In this document: one piece after another, positions 24,252 through 31,285 of the stretch | How positions within the stretch are numbered: position 1 is the first letter of the stretch | Layout: each line of letters opens with the position of its first letter | Position numbers and translations under genes: made by a program | The notes under the pieces: model-generated | The model's database searches: none | What the model was told of the DNA's origin: nothing | Seen by the model: only the letters and a program-made list of their open reading frames with translations | Origin: Nitrospirota bacterium | GTDB taxonomy: Bacteria; JACPQY01 | Direction of reading: 5' to 3' | Length of the DNA stretch: 31,285 bases | Assembly (NCBI GenBank): GCA_016190245.1 | Contig: JACPQY010000006.1 | Coordinates: forward strand, 1 to 31,285

Positions 24252-25450
24252 CGCGGCACCTCGACCGTGAGGCCGAGCGCCCGATGAAGCACCACGCCGA
24301 CCACGCCGGCGGCGAGGATCACGAGCGGCTCCGGGAGCTTCTTCACCTTGATGATCACCAGGAGAGTCGCGGCGCAGATGAGGACGGTCGGTATGTCGAA
24401 CAGGGCTCGCCTGCCGAGCACGAACGCTGCGCCGGCGATGGCGCCCGTCGCGGCGGCAGTCACCCCGTCGACGAACGCCTTGATCGTCTCGTTCTTGGAG
24501 AACCGGCGGAAGTACGGCGCCGGGATGACCGTGAAGAGATAGCAGGGCAAGAAGGTCCCGAGCGCGGCGACCACCGCGCCGGCGGGCCCGGCGACCAAGT
24601 AGCCGATGAAGGCGACCGTGATGACGACCGGGCCGGGCGTGATCATCGCGACGGCCACCGCGTCGAGGAACTGGCGATCGTTCAGCCAGTGGAATCGTTC
24701 AACGACCCCCCCATGGAGGAACGGCACGATCGCGAGACCGCTGCCAAAGACGAACGCACCCGCCTCGGTGAAGTACCATGCGATCGTCCAGAGCGTTCCG
24801 GCGGCGGCCGGGCCATGAAGTCCGGACAGCATCCACCACGGGAGCAAGCCCATCGCGGCCGACCCCTTGCTCAGGCGCGGCGGCGCCTTGATGAACATCG
24901 CGACGACGCCCGAGGCGACGAAGACCCAGACGATCTCCGACTCGGTCCACGCGGTGACCGCCGCGCTCACGGCGAAGAGGGTCCAGAGCAGCCGGTCCCT
25001 CGCGAGCGTCATGCGTACGAGCTTCGCGGCGCTCCGGGCGATGATCGCGATGACGGCGGCGCCGACGCCATAGAACAGGCCCTGCATCCACGGCAGACCC
25101 TCGAAGCGCAGGTAGAGCGCCGAGAGCGCGAGGACCATCAAGAATGACGGCGCCACGAACGCGAAGCCCACGAGCGTTGCCCCGAACACGCGGCCACGGA
25201 CCCAGCCGAGGTAGATCGCGAGCTGTGCGGCGAGCGGACCGGGCGCGAGCTGGGCGAGCGCAAGGCCTTCCTTGTAGTCCTGCTCGGAGATCCATCGGCG
25301 CTCCTCTACGAGGTCGCGCTGCATGTAGCCCGCAAGCGCGATGGGCCCGCCGAAGCCAACCGTGCCGAGCCGAAGGAAGTAGAGGACCACCTGGCGCAGT
25401 GTGCAGGGATCGAGACGGTCGGTGCCGTCCACCTTGACCTCCTCCTTCAT
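24248..25450 (-). CDS. chrA: Chromate transporter ChrA (long, two-domain type)
   Basis: The 400-residue membrane protein is made of two homologous halves, each with the CHR signature. The first half has FLRLGTVGFGGP, YMQRDLVEERRWI and ALAQLAPGPLAAQLAIYLGW. The second has GAFVFGSGLAIVPFLHGGVV, DAVAVAMITPGPVVITVAFIGY and FLPCYLFTVI. Some ten hydrophobic segments can be counted. ChrA expels chromate from the cytoplasm. ATG 25450 (MKEEVKVDG) leaves about 20 residues before the first helix; ATG 25498, 8 nt after the stop of the small lipoprotein gene, is an in-frame alternative. It follows chrB and the lectin-like gene on the same strand and is probably cotranscribed. Confidence 0.92.
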   Translation of the reverse strand: MKEEVKVDGTDRLDPCTLRQVVLYFLRLGTVGFGGPIALAGYMQRDLVEERRWISEQDYKEGLALAQLAPGPLAAQLAIYLGWVRGRVFGATLVGFAFVAPSFLMVLALSALYLRFEGLPWMQGLFYGVGAAVIAIIARSAAKLVRMTLARDRLLWTLFAVSAAVTAWTESEIVWVFVASGVVAMFIKAPPRLSKGSAAMGLLPWWMLSGLHGPAAAGTLWTIAWYFTEAGAFVFGSGLAIVPFLHGGVVERFHWLNDRQFLDAVAVAMITPGPVVITVAFIGYLVAGPAGAVVAALGTFLPCYLFTVIPAPYFRRFSKNETIKAFVDGVTAAATGAIAGAAFVLGRRALFDIPTVLICAATLLVIIKVKKLPEPLVILAAGVVGVVLHRALGLTVEVPR

Positions 25451-25506
25451 CGCGAGCGCGCCGCGGCCCGAGGAGGCAGCCCAGGTCGTGAGGCCCATGG
25501 AGCCGC

Positions 25507-25593
25507 CTAAGCCGCCGCAGGCCCGGACCCGTGCGCCGACGAGCAGCCAAACAGAAACGGAAGCAGGAGTACGAGAAACGACAATCGGCTCAT
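25507..25593 (-). CDS. 28-residue lipoprotein (small ORF)
   Basis: ATG 25593 overlaps the TGA of the lectin-like gene by 4 bp, and the frame ends with TAG at 25507-25509, just before chrA. It encodes an n-region MSRLS, a hydrophobic core (FLVLLLPFLF) and a strong lipobox FGC, then only a dozen residues (SSAHGSGPAAA). The mature product would be a tiny lipid-anchored peptide, comparable in scale to entericidins but without sequence similarity that I recognise. It may be a real small gene, a remnant of a longer lipoprotein, or a coupling ORF for chrA. Confidence 0.5.
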   Translation of the reverse strand: MSRLSFLVLLLPFLFGCSSAHGSGPAAA

Positions 25594-26270
25594 GGCGAGC
25601 CTGCCCCGCCGAGCGGCGCGACGGCCAGGTCATCGAAGTAGGTGACCGAGTCGGCCTTGGTCCAGAGGCCGACCTTCCCTGCCTCGGTGAACGTCTTGTC
25701 GTGAGCGTCGATGATCCTCTCGCCGTCCCAGAAGATCTCGATCTGGTCGCCGCGCGCATCGGCCCGGAGCTCGTGCCAGGCGCCGGCAGACACCTTCCCG
25801 CTCCAGCTCGCAAACTGGCGCCGGCGGCCGTCCTTCACATAGTAGAGGCGGATGTTGTTCTCGAGCGCGTTGGCTCGGGTGACGTAGTAGTTGTTCTCGT
25901 CGCGATACCGGAAGACGAGGCCGCAGGCCTGGTCGACCTTGCCGGAGATGGGCTTGCACTTCACCGACAGGCGGAGGTCGCGGAGGGACGGCGCGTCGGC
26001 CGTCGCCACCGGGAACCGATCGTCCGTGTCGTCGGCGTCGAGCTTGGCCAGCACGTTACCGCCGCTCGGCGCCGCTTTCTCGGCGCGGACGACCCAGCGG
26101 CCTTGGGCGCCGCTCCCGGTCCTGCCGAAGCTGAAGCCGGCCGGGGGCGCGTCGAGCTTGTCGGCGTCGAAGCTCCACGTCCGTGGGGATGCGGCCTCGT
26201 CCGCGTAGGACGCGACCGTCGTGACGATAGCGGCGATCCCTGCGATCCATCCGAACTGTCTTGGTCTCAT
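25590..26270 (-). CDS. Secreted concanavalin A-like (DUF1080-type) domain protein
   Basis: The 226-residue protein starts at ATG 26270 with a signal peptide (GWIAGIAAIVTTVASYADEA, cleavage probable near residue 24). The rest is one beta-sandwich domain: SGKVDQACGLVFRYRDENNYYVTRAN, then IRLYYVKDGRR and EIFWDGERIIDAHDKTFTEAGKVGLWTKADSVTYFDDLAV. This layout is typical of LamG/DUF1080 domains that bind or act on glycans outside the cytoplasm. It is unexpected in a chromate operon, though a similar gene can accompany chrB in some genomes (recollection, not checked). Its start lies inside the reading frame of chrB (215-nt same-strand overlap). Confidence 0.75.
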   Translation of the reverse strand: MRPRQFGWIAGIAAIVTTVASYADEAASPRTWSFDADKLDAPPAGFSFGRTGSGAQGRWVVRAEKAAPSGGNVLAKLDADDTDDRFPVATADAPSLRDLRLSVKCKPISGKVDQACGLVFRYRDENNYYVTRANALENNIRLYYVKDGRRRQFASWSGKVSAGAWHELRADARGDQIEIFWDGERIIDAHDKTFTEAGKVGLWTKADSVTYFDDLAVAPLGGAGSP

Positions 26271-27273
26271 GGTTGTCTGCTCCTTCCTCGCGGGCCGCGT
26301 TCGCTCGTGCGGGCTTCCTGCGGAAGTACTCGTAGAGGTCCTCGAAGACGGCGGCGCTGCGGCCCATGCGCTGCTCGTCCTCCTTGTGAGCCATCGCGAT
26401 TCCGGCGACGAGGTGGTCGATACCCGCCGTCTCGGGGCGGCCGAACTTCGCGTCCTTGAGATCGATGTCGTGGACGATCTCCGCCACGGCACGCAGCGCG
26501 GGGTCATCGAGGCCGAAGCGCTCGACGAGTACCTCGAAGGTGCAGCGGTCGCCCTCGTGCGTGAACTCCGCCTCGAACGTGTCGAAGCGAAGCTCGCCCG
26601 GTTCGGGCTTGTAGCCCTTGCCCGGGACGAACTTGAAACTCGCATCAGGGTCGATAAACCGACGGACGAGCCACGCGCTCGCCATGCGATCGACATGGAT
26701 GCCCTTGCGCGTGACCCACGTGCGCCCGCGCACACCCTTCGTCAGCGTCGCCTTGCTCGCGTCGCCCTTCGCCTCCGTGCGCGTGCTCGACTCGATGCCG
26801 GAGAGCAGCCCATCCGCCGCCTCGCGCCCGGGCGCGCCGAAGAAGTCGATGGCAGAGACCTCGACGAAGCGTCGCCGGAGACGAGCGGTTTCTGCCTCGA
26901 GCTGAGCTCGACGTTGGTTAGGCGGCCGAGCGGCGGAGAGTTCATCCGCCAGGCGCTTGGCCTCGTCGACAATGTGTCCATAGTCGGCGTCACGCGCGGC
27001 GTGGAAGAGCGCCTCGACCTCCTCGTCCGACAGCCCCTCGACAAACCGCGCCTCGCAGATGGATGCGTCGCCGCCGCCCTCGACGATCTCGCGTAGGACC
27101 CACTGGAAGTCCTCCTGCGTCTGGTCGCCGCGCGGAAGGACGTAGACGGAGTTCTTGATGGCCACCGCCCCGAGGCGTTGGAGCCGACGCCAGACCTTCA
27201 CCCGGAAGTAGTTCGGCTTCGGGGGGATCTGATGAATCAGAAGGAGCCAGCGCCCCTCGATGGAGTCGCCCAC
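26056..27273 (-). CDS. chrB: ChrB chromate-resistance regulator with aberrant C-terminal extension
   Basis: The frame encodes 405 residues from GTG 27273. It has the ChrB N-terminal domain (WLLLIHQIPPKPNYFRVKVW ... AIKNSVYVLPRGDQTQEDF), a helical linker, and the C-terminal ChrB domain (TRKGIHVDRMASAWLVRRFI, FEAEFTHEGDRCTFEVLVE, EIVHDIDLKDAKFG, GIDHLVAGIAMAH). ChrB senses chromate and regulates chrA. Family proteins end near residue 320; here about 82 extra residues, very rich in Arg, are read in the wrong frame through the downstream lectin-like gene. A lost stop or a small indel near 26300 is the likely cause. Direct repeats in the promoter region (27316-27332) may be its operator. Confidence 0.88.
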   Translation of the reverse strand: MGDSIEGRWLLLIHQIPPKPNYFRVKVWRRLQRLGAVAIKNSVYVLPRGDQTQEDFQWVLREIVEGGGDASICEARFVEGLSDEEVEALFHAARDADYGHIVDEAKRLADELSAARPPNQRRAQLEAETARLRRRFVEVSAIDFFGAPGREAADGLLSGIESSTRTEAKGDASKATLTKGVRGRTWVTRKGIHVDRMASAWLVRRFIDPDASFKFVPGKGYKPEPGELRFDTFEAEFTHEGDRCTFEVLVERFGLDDPALRAVAEIVHDIDLKDAKFGRPETAGIDHLVAGIAMAHKEDEQRMGRSAAVFEDLYEYFRRKPARANAAREEGADNHETKTVRMDRRDRRYRHDGRVLRGRGRIPTDVELRRRQARRAPGRLQLRQDRERRPRPLGRPRRESGAERR

Positions 27274-27315
27274 GGCATGGCCTCAATAGCAGATGAACTC
27301 ATTGCAGATTCAGTT

Positions 27316-27350
27316 GTATCATCCGTATCATCAGGCAATATGGCAGTCAA
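27316..27350 (-). promoter_or_regulatory. Putative chrB promoter/operator region with 9-bp direct repeats
   Basis: A -35-like TTGACT lies on the minus strand at 27350-27345. The weak -10 position (TACGGA, 27327-27322) is covered by two tandem copies of GTATCATC (plus strand 27316-27323 and 27325-27332). Repeats over a promoter suggest binding by a regulator such as ChrB. The chrB GTG lies about 43 nt downstream. Confidence 0.35.
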
Positions 27351-27521
27351 GTTTGTTCTGGGTAGCCGCGGAGGAGTTAGGACTACTCGTACTAGGAGAT
27401 CGATATTGAATATTGATGTGCGATCCGTTGCCTGCCCGGCATGGCCCGCCAGCGTCGCGTAAACGTTCCGAGGGGGAGCAATCGACAGAACAACTGGTCG
27501 AGGCCACCGACGCGCCCCTTT

Positions 27522-27657
27522 CCGAGTTTATGTGCGCGGTGGCTCCGGTGCGACCGCTCGGGGTGACGCCTGCAACCCGCCGGGGAGAACTAGCCAACAA
27601 TAAACTTGACCCCGCGCACCCCACCTCCATCGCAGGTCACCGCACATCCGAACGGAG

Positions 27658-27668
<11 letters not shown>
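27522..27668 (-). repeat. 147-bp inverted repeat, right copy, abutting tRNA-fMet
   Basis: Read on the minus strand this copy equals 23744-23890 with about 10 differences. Its outer 11 bp (27658-27668) are the 3' acceptor end of the tRNA-fMet gene, so the copy joins the tRNA gene as an integrated element would. Inside it (27413-27521) a short open frame reads into the repeat but is not recognisable. Apart from the promoter region at 27316-27350, the 27274-27521 stretch holds no convincing gene. Confidence 0.85.
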
Positions 27669-27731
<63 letters not shown>

Positions 27732-27744
27732 ATCAGGTTCTTCT

Positions 27745-27772
27745 ACCATAACCGATCACGGCGTGTTGTCAA
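27745..27772 (-). promoter_or_regulatory. tRNA-fMet promoter
   Basis: On the minus strand TTGACA (27772-27767), a 16-bp spacer and TATGGT (27750-27745) lie 13 nt before the mature 5' end of the tRNA, giving a predicted leader of about 7 nt. Confidence 0.65.
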
Positions 27773-27810
27773 GAAAGCGCCTTTTTGTTACCAAGGCCTG
27801 ACGGCGTTCA

Positions 27811-28353
27811 ATGAAAATCTACACGCGGCGCGGCGATCGGGGCGAAACGTCCCTTGCGGGAGGGAAGCGTGTGAAAAAGGACGCCCTGCGGGTGGAGGCG
27901 TACGGGGAGGTGGATGAACTGAACTCCGTGCTCGGATGGGCGCTGGCGGTGCTACAGGATGCGGACCTTCGAGAGGATCTCTCTTCCGTGCAAGAGGATC
28001 TTTTTGCCATCCAGGCGCAGTTGGCCGATCCGGCGTTCGACCCCGCCAAGGCGAAGGAGAAGACTCGCGTGACGGCCGGACGGATCGAGCGGTTCGAGAA
28101 GAGCATCGATCGCTGCATGGCCGAGGTGGGCCGTCTCAAGAGCTTCGTGCTCCCGGGCGGGTCCCCGGCTTCGGCCGCGCTCCACGTCGCTCGCGCCGTC
28201 TGCCGGCGGGCGGAACGTCGAGTGGTTGCGCTGGCGGGGCAGGAGGCCGTCCCCGAACACGCCATCCGGTATCTGAATCGGCTGTCGGACCTTTTGTTCG
28301 CCCTGGCCGTGCTGGCCCACAAGCGCAGCGGCGTGGAGCTGAGAAGGTGGTAG
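27811..28353 (+). CDS. PduO-type ATP:cob(I)alamin adenosyltransferase
   Basis: The 180-residue protein has the full PduO-type layout: the N-terminal ATP-binding stretch YTRRGDRGETSLAGGKRVKK, then RVEAYGEVDELNSVLG, VLPGG, CRRAERRVVAL and the C-terminal YLNRLSDLLFALAV. It transfers the adenosyl group of ATP to cob(I)alamin to make coenzyme B12 in the cytoplasm, acting as a trimer. The length is normal. ATG 27811 opens exactly at the conserved motif MKIYTRRGD. A weak promoter-like pair (TTGTCA 27766, TACCAA 27789) lies just upstream, overlapping the divergent tRNA promoter. It is the only B12-related gene in the window, so a B12-dependent enzyme must lie elsewhere. Confidence 0.93.
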   Translation: MKIYTRRGDRGETSLAGGKRVKKDALRVEAYGEVDELNSVLGWALAVLQDADLREDLSSVQEDLFAIQAQLADPAFDPAKAKEKTRVTAGRIERFEKSIDRCMAEVGRLKSFVLPGGSPASAALHVARAVCRRAERRVVALAGQEAVPEHAIRYLNRLSDLLFALAVLAHKRSGVELRRW

Positions 28354-28446
28354 CGTGATGGAGCCCTCAGACACCCCGGTGAAGGCCATGTTGCATGCCG
28401 CGCCGCCTCCGCCGCGGGGCGGACGCGGCGACACCTGGGCAGGGAG

Positions 28447-28629
28447 CCCGTGGACCTTGCGGCTTCGAGAGCAAGGTCCACGGGCCACGAACGGAAGGCA
28501 GCCCGGGACCTTGCTATGCGCGGGCCATCGTGGCCCGCATCTACTCATGGCCGCATGCCCTCCTCGGCAAGGGGGTGCGGCTACCGCGGCACCCGTGGGT
28601 CCCGGGTAGTCGCGGGCTTCACGCCCGCG
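28447..28629. repeat. Cluster of three hairpin repeats between convergent genes
   Basis: The 28354-28651 gap has no convincing gene but holds a perfect 14-bp inverted repeat with a 10-base loop (28447-28460 and 28471-28484). It also has an 8-bp stem GCGGGCCA/TGGCCCGC with a TCG loop (28520-28538) and CGCGGGC/GCCCGCG (28611-28629). The last one shares 20 of 21 bases with the repeat at 2165-2185. With convergent genes on both sides the hairpins could end transcription from both directions, though no U-tract follows them. Confidence 0.65.
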
Positions 28630-28651
28630 TGCCGAGACCCCCTACCGTCTC

Positions 28652-29146
28652 TCACTGAATGTCTCTCAGGAGAATGTCGTCGAATGCGCCCCGCTGTTCC
28701 TCGGTGAGCAAATCGAGCCCTTTCGCGAGCGCGCCCAAGCGCCGCTGATCGATCTTGGCCTGAAGCTCGCCCATCTGCTGGAGCTGGTCGGTGATGTCCG
28801 GCCCGTCCAGTCCGCCGACGTGGAGTTGGGAACGTATCTCGTCAGCCAGGGAAAGCATGCGGGCCTCGATCTCGTGCACATCGCGGTCCGCGTGGTTCCG
28901 CAGTTCGAGGAGATCCTCGACTTGGTCGTCCGTGAGGCCCAGGTCGCGCCGGTGTCGCATCAGGTAGGCGACGCCCTCGTTGAAGGGCCGAAGCGCCTCC
29001 TGCATGGCCGAGGGTCGGCGGGACCGCTCCTCCCAGATCCGGGCTTCCTCCCCGGCGCCGGGGTGGGGCACGCTCTTGGGCTTCGAAGTGCAGCCGGGCG
29101 CGAACAGCAGGAGAGTAGTAACGAGAAGGGTTTTCAATGGCGACAC
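28652..29146 (-). CDS. Spy/CpxP-like (LTxxQ) periplasmic lipoprotein
   Basis: The 164-residue protein has a short signal peptide with a lipobox-like end (LLLFAPGC, Cys19). The remainder is a helical, charged domain with two LTxxQ-type motifs, LGLTDDQVEDLLEL (about 73-86) and LLTEEQRGAFDDIL near the C-terminus, as in Spy and CpxP envelope-stress chaperones. GTG 29146 is supported by an AAGGAGG Shine-Dalgarno sequence 5 nt upstream. It follows the HAD gene by 21 nt and is probably cotranscribed with it. A role as a periplasmic chaperone or metal-stress sensor is inferred from the motif only. Confidence 0.72.
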   Translation of the reverse strand: MSPLKTLLVTTLLLFAPGCTSKPKSVPHPGAGEEARIWEERSRRPSAMQEALRPFNEGVAYLMRHRRDLGLTDDQVEDLLELRNHADRDVHEIEARMLSLADEIRSQLHVGGLDGPDITDQLQQMGELQAKIDQRRLGALAKGLDLLTEEQRGAFDDILLRDIQ

Positions 29147-29167
29147 GAAGGCCTCCTTCCTGAGGGA

Positions 29168-29953
29168 TTAGGTTTGGGGCGCGCGTTCGAGCCGTGCCAG
29201 TGCGTCGGGCAGGTCGCACAGAGAACGTAGGGTGAGGTCAGCGAGCGACGCCTCGGCGGCACCGGGATCGGGGGACGGGTTCAGCCACGCGCCCCTCATC
29301 CCCGCGTGTTTCGCGCCGAGCACGTCCACCTCGTAGCGATCCCCCACGAAGAGCACCTCCTCGGGAGAGACACCGACACAGCGGGTGAACTCCTCGAAGA
29401 TGCGGCCGTCGGGTTTTCGCCAGCCGACATCCGCCGAAACGATGACAGCAGAGAAGAAGCCACGTATCCCATCCCGAGCAAAGACGGCTTCAAGGGTGGC
29501 GGAATGATCGAAGTTCGAGACCACACCGAGGCGATACCGGGGGTGGAGCGACTCGAGGAGCATGCCATAGCCGTCGGGGAGCACGAGCGCTCCCGCCAGG
29601 TGCTCCATGTGGATGCGGCTGGCCTCGCGTGCCAGACGGGACAGATCGTCCGCCGGGGCGAACGGCTCCAGGATGCGCTCGAAGATTGTTTCCGAGAGGA
29701 CCTCCCGCCGGGTGGCCTGACGACTTGTCTCCGCGTCTCGATAGGCGCTGATCACCGTCGCGCAGTAGTCCTCCAGTTCAACCTGAGCTCCGTGAGACAC
29801 CAGCCATCGGTGGGTGAGGGGTATCGTGCTGCGGAAAGTGTAGCCATTGAATTCGGTTTCCGGGAGGTGAGAGCGGTCCACCTCGTAGAGCGTATCCACG
29901 AAGTCCAAGGCGATGGTCGAGATACGTGTGGAGCGTGGGGTGACCGGCAACAT
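29168..29953 (-). CDS. HAD-superfamily hydrolase with altered first motif
   Basis: The 261-residue protein has the HAD motifs in order: IALDFVDTLYEV (nucleophile D17), VVSNFDHS (motif II), WRKPDGRIF (motif III Lys) and FVGDRYEVDVLGA (motif IV). A helical cap lies between about 25 and 125. The second aspartate of the usual DxD is Val19, as in dehalogenase-like members where that position is not acidic. A phosphatase mechanism is therefore doubtful, and a dehalogenase or other reaction is possible. ATG 29953 is chosen because a TATGAT -10 box ends 9 nt upstream and the motif starts at residue 12; the longer upstream frame lacks similarity. It leads a two-gene operon with the Spy-like lipoprotein. 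Confidence 0.82.
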   Translation of the reverse strand: MLPVTPRSTRISTIALDFVDTLYEVDRSHLPETEFNGYTFRSTIPLTHRWLVSHGAQVELEDYCATVISAYRDAETSRQATRREVLSETIFERILEPFAPADDLSRLAREASRIHMEHLAGALVLPDGYGMLLESLHPRYRLGVVSNFDHSATLEAVFARDGIRGFFSAVIVSADVGWRKPDGRIFEEFTRCVGVSPEEVLFVGDRYEVDVLGAKHAGMRGAWLNPSPDPGAAEASLADLTLRSLCDLPDALARLERAPQT

Positions 29954-29962
29954 GAAGGGGGA

Positions 29963-29992
29963 ATCATACTCGGAAACGGGCCCCGTCTCCAA
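29963..29992 (-). promoter_or_regulatory. Promoter of the HAD/Spy-like operon, near-leaderless
   Basis: On the minus strand TATGAT (29968-29963, five of six consensus) is preceded, after an 18-bp spacer, by a poor -35 box TTGGAG (29992-29987). The HAD ATG begins 9 nt past the -10 box, so the leader would be zero to three bases. Confidence 0.55.
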
Positions 29993-30076
29993 GCGGCTCG
30001 ACAGGTCCGTTCGTTGGGGGCGGCCAGAGCGCTTGTGATATCCATCATAATTGAATTCACGACGTTCGGCGAACAC

Positions 30077-30106
30077 TTGACAAGCGAAACACTGCTGGTC
30101 TACAAT
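30077..30106 (+). promoter_or_regulatory. Strong promoter of the surface-protein gene
   Basis: TTGACA (30077-30082), an 18-bp spacer and TACAAT (30101-30106, five of six consensus) lie 26 nt before ATG 30133, giving a leader of about 20 nt. It has the best box matches of the promoters read here. Confidence 0.7.
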
Positions 30107-30132
30107 TGGGCTCAGGGATTGGCCTAGGTCCA

Positions 30133-31285
30133 ATGCGTGTGAGTGGCGGGTACTACCAGGCAGAAAGCTGCGCACAGGTAGGACGTTCGGCGTGCACCGC
30201 GGGCGTTGCGATCTTGCGCGCGGCCTCGCAATTGTGCGCCGCAGCCGTGATCTTCCTCGCCGGATCCAACGCAGCCCACGCCGCCCCCTCCAAACTGCTT
30301 TCCTACCAGGCGCGGGTGACCGACGCGAACGGCCAGCCCCTGGGCGACAACACCTATCAGATGCGCTTCCGGATCTATTCCACCCAGGCCGATTGCAACG
30401 GCGACACGGGAGCGAACCTCCTCTACACCGAGACGCACGGGGTGGGGAGCGAAAAGCAGATCACCAACGGCCTGTTCAGCGTGGTCATCGGCAACATCAC
30501 GTCCATCACCCTGGCCTTCGATGCCAACTACTGGCTCGGCGCGATGGTGGACAGCGACCGCGACGGCTCCCTCGCCGACGAGACTCAGTTCACCCCCTGC
30601 GATCAGCTCACCACGAGCCCCTATGCCATTCGATCCATCGCGGCGGACAGCGCCGACGTGGCAACCAATGCCAATGCGTGCAGCGCCGACGCCACGTGCG
30701 AGACGAACGCCGTGAGCGCGACCGGCAACGTCACCCCGAGCGCGAACAACACCTACACCTCGGGCTCGGCGGCCCTTCGTTGGAGCACCATCTTCGGTGT
30801 GGCGGGAAATTTCTCGGGCAATGTGACGATGGGGGACGCCTCGGGTGACTCCGTGACGGTCAACGCCGGGACGTTCAACTTCGCGAACGCCGTGACCACG
30901 TCGCTGGCCAACTCCACGAGCGCCTGGAACATTGATGCCAACACGCTGGTGATTGATGCGACGAACAACCGGGTGGGGATCCGGGTGGCGAGCCCGTCAT
31001 ATCCGCTGCACGTGGGCGGCAATGCAGTGGTGGACCAGAACAACGTGATCGCGCTGGGCGACGCGACGAACGTCGCGATGATGTCCTCCGGCGGGGCCTA
31101 TGCGCACTTCGCCTACAACGCCTACTTCAACGGGGCCTCCTGGCTCGAGAACGTGGACAACGCGGTGGGCCTTTTGGTTCAGCTCGACGCGGTCTCGGCC
31201 ACGAAGGCCGTGCGGTTCTACTACGCGCCCGCCGCGGTGGGGGCGCCGGCATGGAGTCAGATTTTGTCGGTGGACCAGAACAGCA
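30133..31285 (+). CDS. Secreted fibre-like surface protein, 3' end outside window
   Basis: From ATG 30133 the frame is open for 384 codons and runs off the right edge. A long N-terminal arm leads to a signal peptide (LCAAAVIFLAGSNAAHA, cleavage probable before APSKLL). A beta-rich domain follows (LSYQARVTDANGQPLGDN through TSPYAIRSIAA), typical of the N-terminus of large secreted or tail-fibre-like proteins. Then come threonine/asparagine-rich beta repeats (NFSGNVTMGDASGDSVTVN, LVIDATNNRVGI, SYPLHVGG). Phage-fibre and peptidase S74-like proteins share the IDATNNRVGIG..SP..LHV pattern, so an autoproteolytic chaperone at the missing C-terminus is possible. It is probably a cell-surface filament or adhesin. 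GTG 30139 is an alternative start. Confidence 0.72.
   Translation, partial: MRVSGGYYQAESCAQVGRSACTAGVAILRAASQLCAAAVIFLAGSNAAHAAPSKLLSYQARVTDANGQPLGDNTYQMRFRIYSTQADCNGDTGANLLYTETHGVGSEKQITNGLFSVVIGNITSITLAFDANYWLGAMVDSDRDGSLADETQFTPCDQLTTSPYAIRSIAADSADVATNANACSADATCETNAVSATGNVTPSANNTYTSGSAALRWSTIFGVAGNFSGNVTMGDASGDSVTVNAGTFNFANAVTTSLANSTSAWNIDANTLVIDATNNRVGIRVASPSYPLHVGGNAVVDQNNVIALGDATNVAMMSSGGAYAHFAYNAYFNGASWLENVDNAVGLLVQLDAVSATKAVRFYYAPAAVGAPAWSQILSVDQNS

Noticed and set aside
28447-28629. CRISPR-like array suggested by closely spaced repeats
   Set aside because: The three units differ from one another, there are no regular spacers and no cas genes.

Overview
The window looks like part of the chromosome of an uncultivated, high-GC (roughly 65%) Gram-negative-type bacterium. 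Lipoprotein signal peptides are frequent, genes are packed with 4-bp ATGA/GTGA overlaps, GC-rich palindromic repeats are scattered through it, and several first genes of transcripts appear to be leaderless. The lineage cannot be fixed from the sequence. The GH106 and DUF3604 lipoproteins, the divergent YchF-like GTPase and the fibre-like surface protein suggest a candidate-phylum or Planctomycetes/FCB-type genome (low confidence).

Layout. (1) 2-8482: a co-directional operon for extracytoplasmic glycan breakdown: the 3' part of a GH106-like glycoside hydrolase, a DUF3604 (PHP-like) lipoprotein, a clan GH-A (GH51-like) lipoprotein and a second GH106-like lipoprotein. All junctions are 4-bp overlaps, and palindromic repeats have invaded the 5' ends of two genes. 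(2) 8490-11923: an AT-rich control region, then paaX-like regulator, radical SAM protein and acyl-CoA dehydrogenase. (3) 12206-21902: a type I restriction-modification island (hsdM, hsdS, hsdR) with a DUF1016/YhcG-like nuclease inserted between hsdM and hsdS and an AbiEi/AbiEii toxin-antitoxin pair between hsdS and hsdR. The hsdM tail is duplicated around the nuclease gene, hsdS carries a 30-bp palindromic insert in its linker, and hsdR is frameshifted. (4) 21972-23728: a minus-strand retropepsin-like protease with a small CxxCKPHK protein, divergent from a YchF/DUF933-like GTPase gene. (5) 23744-27668: a chromate-resistance cassette (chrB, secreted lectin-like protein, 28-residue lipoprotein, chrA, gene relics) bounded by 147-bp inverted repeats that include the 3' end of an initiator tRNA-Met gene. 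(6) 27658-29953: tRNA-fMet, a PduO-type cobalamin adenosyltransferase, a hairpin-repeat cluster, a Spy-like lipoprotein and a HAD hydrolase. (7) 30133 to the right edge: a secreted fibre-like surface protein with a strong promoter.

Three things deserve most attention. The RM island appears to have been assembled by modular insertion, with the duplicated hsdM tail preserving an unbroken chain of overlapping stop/start codons. The chromate cassette looks mobilisable, is flanked by tRNA-associated inverted repeats, and has no visible transposase. Four transcripts (PaaX, AbiEi, retropepsin, HAD) have promoters whose -10 box lies 6-9 nt before the start codon, whereas several operon-internal genes carry Shine-Dalgarno sequences.
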